Assembly: GCA_039619475.1 (NCBI GenBank)
Contig: CM077115.1
Coordinates: 294,191,756-294,255,755, forward strand
Origin: Icerya purchasi
Taxonomy: Eukaryota > Arthropoda > Insecta > Hemiptera > Monophlebidae
Direction: 5' to 3'
DNA: 64,000 bases
Made by a program: the position numbers and the translations under genes. A model generated the notes under the pieces. That model saw nothing but the letters and a program-made list of their open reading frames with translations. It was not told where the DNA came from and did not search any database. This document shows, piece by piece, positions 60,838 through 64,000 of this stretch; the first letter of the stretch is position 1, and every line of letters begins with the position of its first letter.

Positions 60838-61240
60838 TGTCAATACCTAGAGTATAGGAAAAATATGAAACCACAGAAATTTTAAAATTAAAGGGCACAA
60901 ATTTTGAAAAGTTTGAAAATTAAGTTTTGAGAAAAAAATGTTTAACGAATTCCACAGCCGGTTCTGTGTAAGTTACGGTAGTGATTTCCGTTTTAACCCA
61001 TATAATAAAGTCTCCAGAATACAGGAAAAATATTAATTTTGAAAAATTTTCATATTTATGGACCAAAATTTGTGAACGCTTATAACTGGAATACTGGAAA
61101 CTAAAAAAAAGTCCACAGCTCTACCCATTGTAGCTGGAGAGTCATTCTTTTTTTTAAAATATTATTTCAATCGCTAGAATATAGGGAAAATACGAGACTC
61201 TCAAAATTTTAAAATTAACGGGCCCAAATTTTTAAAAATA
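60838..61240 (+). repeat. Degenerate tandem repeat, about 160-bp period
   Basis: Three units share AGARTAYAGGRAAAATA-type cores at about 60849, 61016 and 61173, each followed some 20-30 bases later by an AATTTTAAAATTAA- or AAAATTTTCATATTT-like block and a GGRCMCAAATTT-like word. No coding potential. Confidence 0.5.
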
Positions 61241-61950
61241 ATTTAAGCATTCAAATTCTGAAATGATTGCAGTGATGTTCAACAGTGACTTAATATATTA
61301 TTGCTTAGACTCGAATAAAAAAAAATAAATTTCATTATTGCATTTAAAAATATAAATATTGTTAATGTCTTATTTTAAAAAGAATTAAAATTAACATATT
61401 CCTCTGACATATCTGTTAGCGATTTCAGATATTAAGCTAATTCTTCTATCTCAGGAATTGCTTTCATTTTCAAGATGTCACTGCTAACCTGTAGTTCAAA
61501 ATAATATATTATATTTTTCTGAATCACATTGTAAACAATTAGAGATGATGATTAATTAGCATATTTTCATAAGTAGGAATATTTATTATTCAATGTGTCT
61601 TTTAATTTTTAACCAGTAAAATATTTGCATTTCAAAATGTGTAAACGAAGTTGTTATATAATTCCATCGTAACATGTTGGTGTTTTTTCCTACTACTGTT
61701 TTTTTCTCTTATTGCTCCATTTTATTCTTAGTTTAATTTTTAGTTTTAGAAACAACCCCTTTCATGACTACATAGTTCATTAAATAGTAAATTTATTCAG
61801 TTGTAATAAATGTTTTAAGTTATTTCAGATTGTGTTTTTTTTCTTTTCATTTTCAAAGAGGCTTTTGTATTTATTATTGTACCTATATGTGTTTTAATTT
61901 CACTAACAAGCAATTTTTCGTTGAATGTAGTGTAAAGTATGCTTCTTCTC
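61241..61950. other. Non-coding stretch
   Basis: Contains the repeat segment 61430-61496, which pairs with 2825-2890. Otherwise AT-rich and unassigned. Confidence 0.4.
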
Positions 61951-62251
61951 CAAGGGCGTCGCCAGCCGATGAGCCAGGGGGGCAAGATGATAGAAAGAGG
62001 ATACGAATTATAGGAAAAATAAAATGTATACTTTGTAAAGGTTTAATATTTTATTAAACGAGATAAAATCTTAATTAAAACATAATTTTCGTGGGTTTCT
62101 GGCAAATTGTTCTACTACTTTATTATAAAAGTCTTCCACATTGTACATGATTATGCGCCTATGAATACTTATCATGGCCAGCTGATTAAAAATTTCACGG
62201 ATTCAAGGGACAACGGCTCTCCTTTTCGCCTTCCCCCTGGCGACGCCCATG
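61951..62251. mobile_element. hAT-type MITE 1, copy 3
   Basis: 301 bp, starting CAAGGGCGTCGCCAGCC and ending GGCGACGCCCATG. Flanked by 8-bp near-identical duplications ttcttctc (61943-61950) and tttttctc (62252-62259). It shares the internal TTTTCGTGGGTTTCTGGCAA block with copies 1 and 2 and carries a small extra segment near 62112-62150. It has no coding capacity. Confidence 0.88.
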
Positions 62252-64000
62252 TTTTTCTCTATATCTAAATATGATTACTTATTTTTTATTTTAATTTCTT
62301 TCATGGAAAAGTAAAATAGTCTACAATTTATATTGGAGCAAGTTAATTTTGGTAATAAGTGTTTGAAAAAGTTGTGTAATTTATATGTACTCAATATGTA
62401 ATCAGAGAGGGAAGGCGAATTTTTAAAATTTGAATGAGAAATCCGATATTTTTAAAAATCAAACAGTGCAATACACTTCTGAGCTTCCAGTTTAACGGCA
62501 AAAAATTTCATAAATATTGGTTTAGTAATTTATGAAATGTCTTATAAAAAAAACATTTACAGACGTTACCGAGTAAAAAAGTCGTGTTTTAAATAAATAA
62601 GAATTACGAAATAAAGTATGTTCACAGAGTATTGTTTTTTACTTCTTTTACTTTAATAGCGTCTAATTTTTGTTTTTATGCGTTCTATTGTTATCGTATT
62701 TATACAAATAAATAAAATTTTGTTATTTTATGACCTTTGTTTATACAGTTGGAAAGTAGCTGTGAAGAAACTTTTAGGAAGAATAATTTATACTTTATCA
62801 TTGCAATATTTTCAACTGAATCAAAATAATACGTCGAAAAAAAGAGGAATGTTTAAGTTAATTAATCCTTACAATTAAAAATACATATTTACAAAAACAT
62901 ATTCATGGTTTACTTAATGCATTCCTGATATGCACATTACAATTACAAAATTTGTAGAATCTTGAAAATATAGAATTATCCATGTATTTGAAAATTGGCG
63001 TTTAAAATTAAAAATATTAAATTAAAGGGTGGCTGCTGAATAAATTTAATGTAAAATATATAAAATTGGCGACAATAAAGTTTCTCAGGCTGCGAACGCT
63101 TCCAAGATAATGTGAAAATAATGTAATTCGATAAATTCTGATGTTCATTTTTTGTAATGTGAAATATTACATTTTGTTCCAAAATTATTATCTCGCTGTA
63201 ATACATTTTACGTTAAAGTAAAATCTATATTTTATTTCTCTGTATTACGCTGAAGTAATACACTTGTTGAAGTAAAAACGTGTGTCATAAAATAATGGTA
63301 TCTATTCATGTACATCATGTTTTATTATATTGAACTTTAAATCATCGCCTTTCTAAAATAACACGTTCTTAGGAAGAGTATTTGCTTAAAAATAAAAAAT
63401 AAATCTTCACAATAATGTATATGAATAGTTTATTTGTTTTACAATGATCCTTTGAGTTCCTAAAGTTATAAATTGCAATCTTTTGTTTTTCAGTTTATTG
63501 TGTTCCTCCACTCTCGGTTGAACGGAAACGAATAAAAGAACAAAAAGAGCAACATTAAGAATAATCCTTTTTTATTACGTCATCAGCCCTAAAGTGGTCC
63601 ATAGTTCTTTATTTATCATTAAACGACGTAATAACAACTGCATGTTCTACAAGATGAGCCTAAAGCTAGCTATCGGCACGGTTAAAAAGTGCGACTTTGA
63701 ACTGTCGAGTGTAGCAGAAGAATTAGGAAGGTCTAGGAAAACCGCGAAGATTGGAACCGAATAGAACGCAGATATATACTTGACTAATTTTAGGAAAAAG
63801 CACGAATTCGACTTCGCCGTTTCATTAATGATAACCAGAGTAAGTCACTTCAGGCAGCTTAATAAGTATGATAATTAACAAACGAAATTGAACAGAACAG
63901 AAACCTAAAATAGAAGATTTTATAAATGAGAACTGCATTAATTGAATCGTTTATCAATGAATGGAAAGAAGGCTATTGAATATATCGGCACGGCTATCCA
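62252..64000. other. Non-coding stretch to window end
   Basis: No gene recognised. AT-rich to about 63500. From about 63560 the sequence is less AT-rich; the word ATCGGCACGG occurs at about 63673 and again near 63983, and small broken frames give no family match. Confidence 0.4.

Noticed and set aside
63560..64000. Broken frames near the window end as a transposase or retrotransposon
   Set aside because: Stops in every frame and no recognisable motif; the window ends before more can be judged.

Overview
The window looks like a piece of an insect nuclear genome. It is very AT-rich and has intron-style gene structure. It carries one recognisable host-gene exon: the last exon of CAD (the rudimentary-type pyrimidine synthesis protein), at 1989-2183. 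Nearly everything else that can be identified is transposable-element debris: a Mos1-like mariner, several clades of non-LTR retrotransposon, Helitron-like ends, a pogo-like element and short hAT-type MITEs. All assignments rest on reading the sequence and on remembered family features; no search was run.

Layout. 1-3630: CAD last intron, last exon and 3' flank. 3631-5300: a Helitron-like 5' end split by a near full-length but dead mariner (3665-4954). 8891-9868: a jockey-like reverse transcriptase remnant. 10871-11660 and 16860-18400: two opposite-facing copies of an uncharacterised palindrome-ended repeat (called family X here). Between them, at 11941-12140, is a short GC-rich piece that reads as bacterial rpoB. 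20048-33745: a nest of EN-RT-RNase H retrotransposons of I-like layout. A plus-strand copy (A) is split by a nearly complete minus-strand copy (B, 22151-28056), and an R1-like element with a poly(A) tail follows. 34010-39330: R1-like scraps, two hAT MITEs, and a Helitron candidate (35830-38784) carrying a pogo-like element (36800-38610). 41853-49765: I-like fragments and an RTE-type element that is itself interrupted. 50545-54412: a very young 3.9-kb element or duplication with 801-bp inverted arms. 55129-60705: more retrotransposon fragments and a dispersed repeat that pairs with the CAD intron. 61951-62251: a third copy of the first hAT MITE.

How the parts relate. Nested insertions give a relative order: the pogo-like element sits inside the Helitron; copy B sits inside copy A; MITE 2 interrupts an R1-like open frame with an exact 8-bp target duplication; MITE 1 interrupts family X and a TA microsatellite. 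Elements lie in both orientations, so transcription through the region could give complementary RNA. No transposon here looks fully autonomous. Copy B is closest: its ORF1 is intact and its RT-RNase H block is one long frame, but ORF2 upstream of it has two frameshifts and a stop.

The most unusual item is the rpoB fragment, a candidate bacterial insertion. The strongest structural oddity is the 801-bp inverted repeat. I found no CRISPR array, rRNA or tRNA, and no convincing new multi-gene system.
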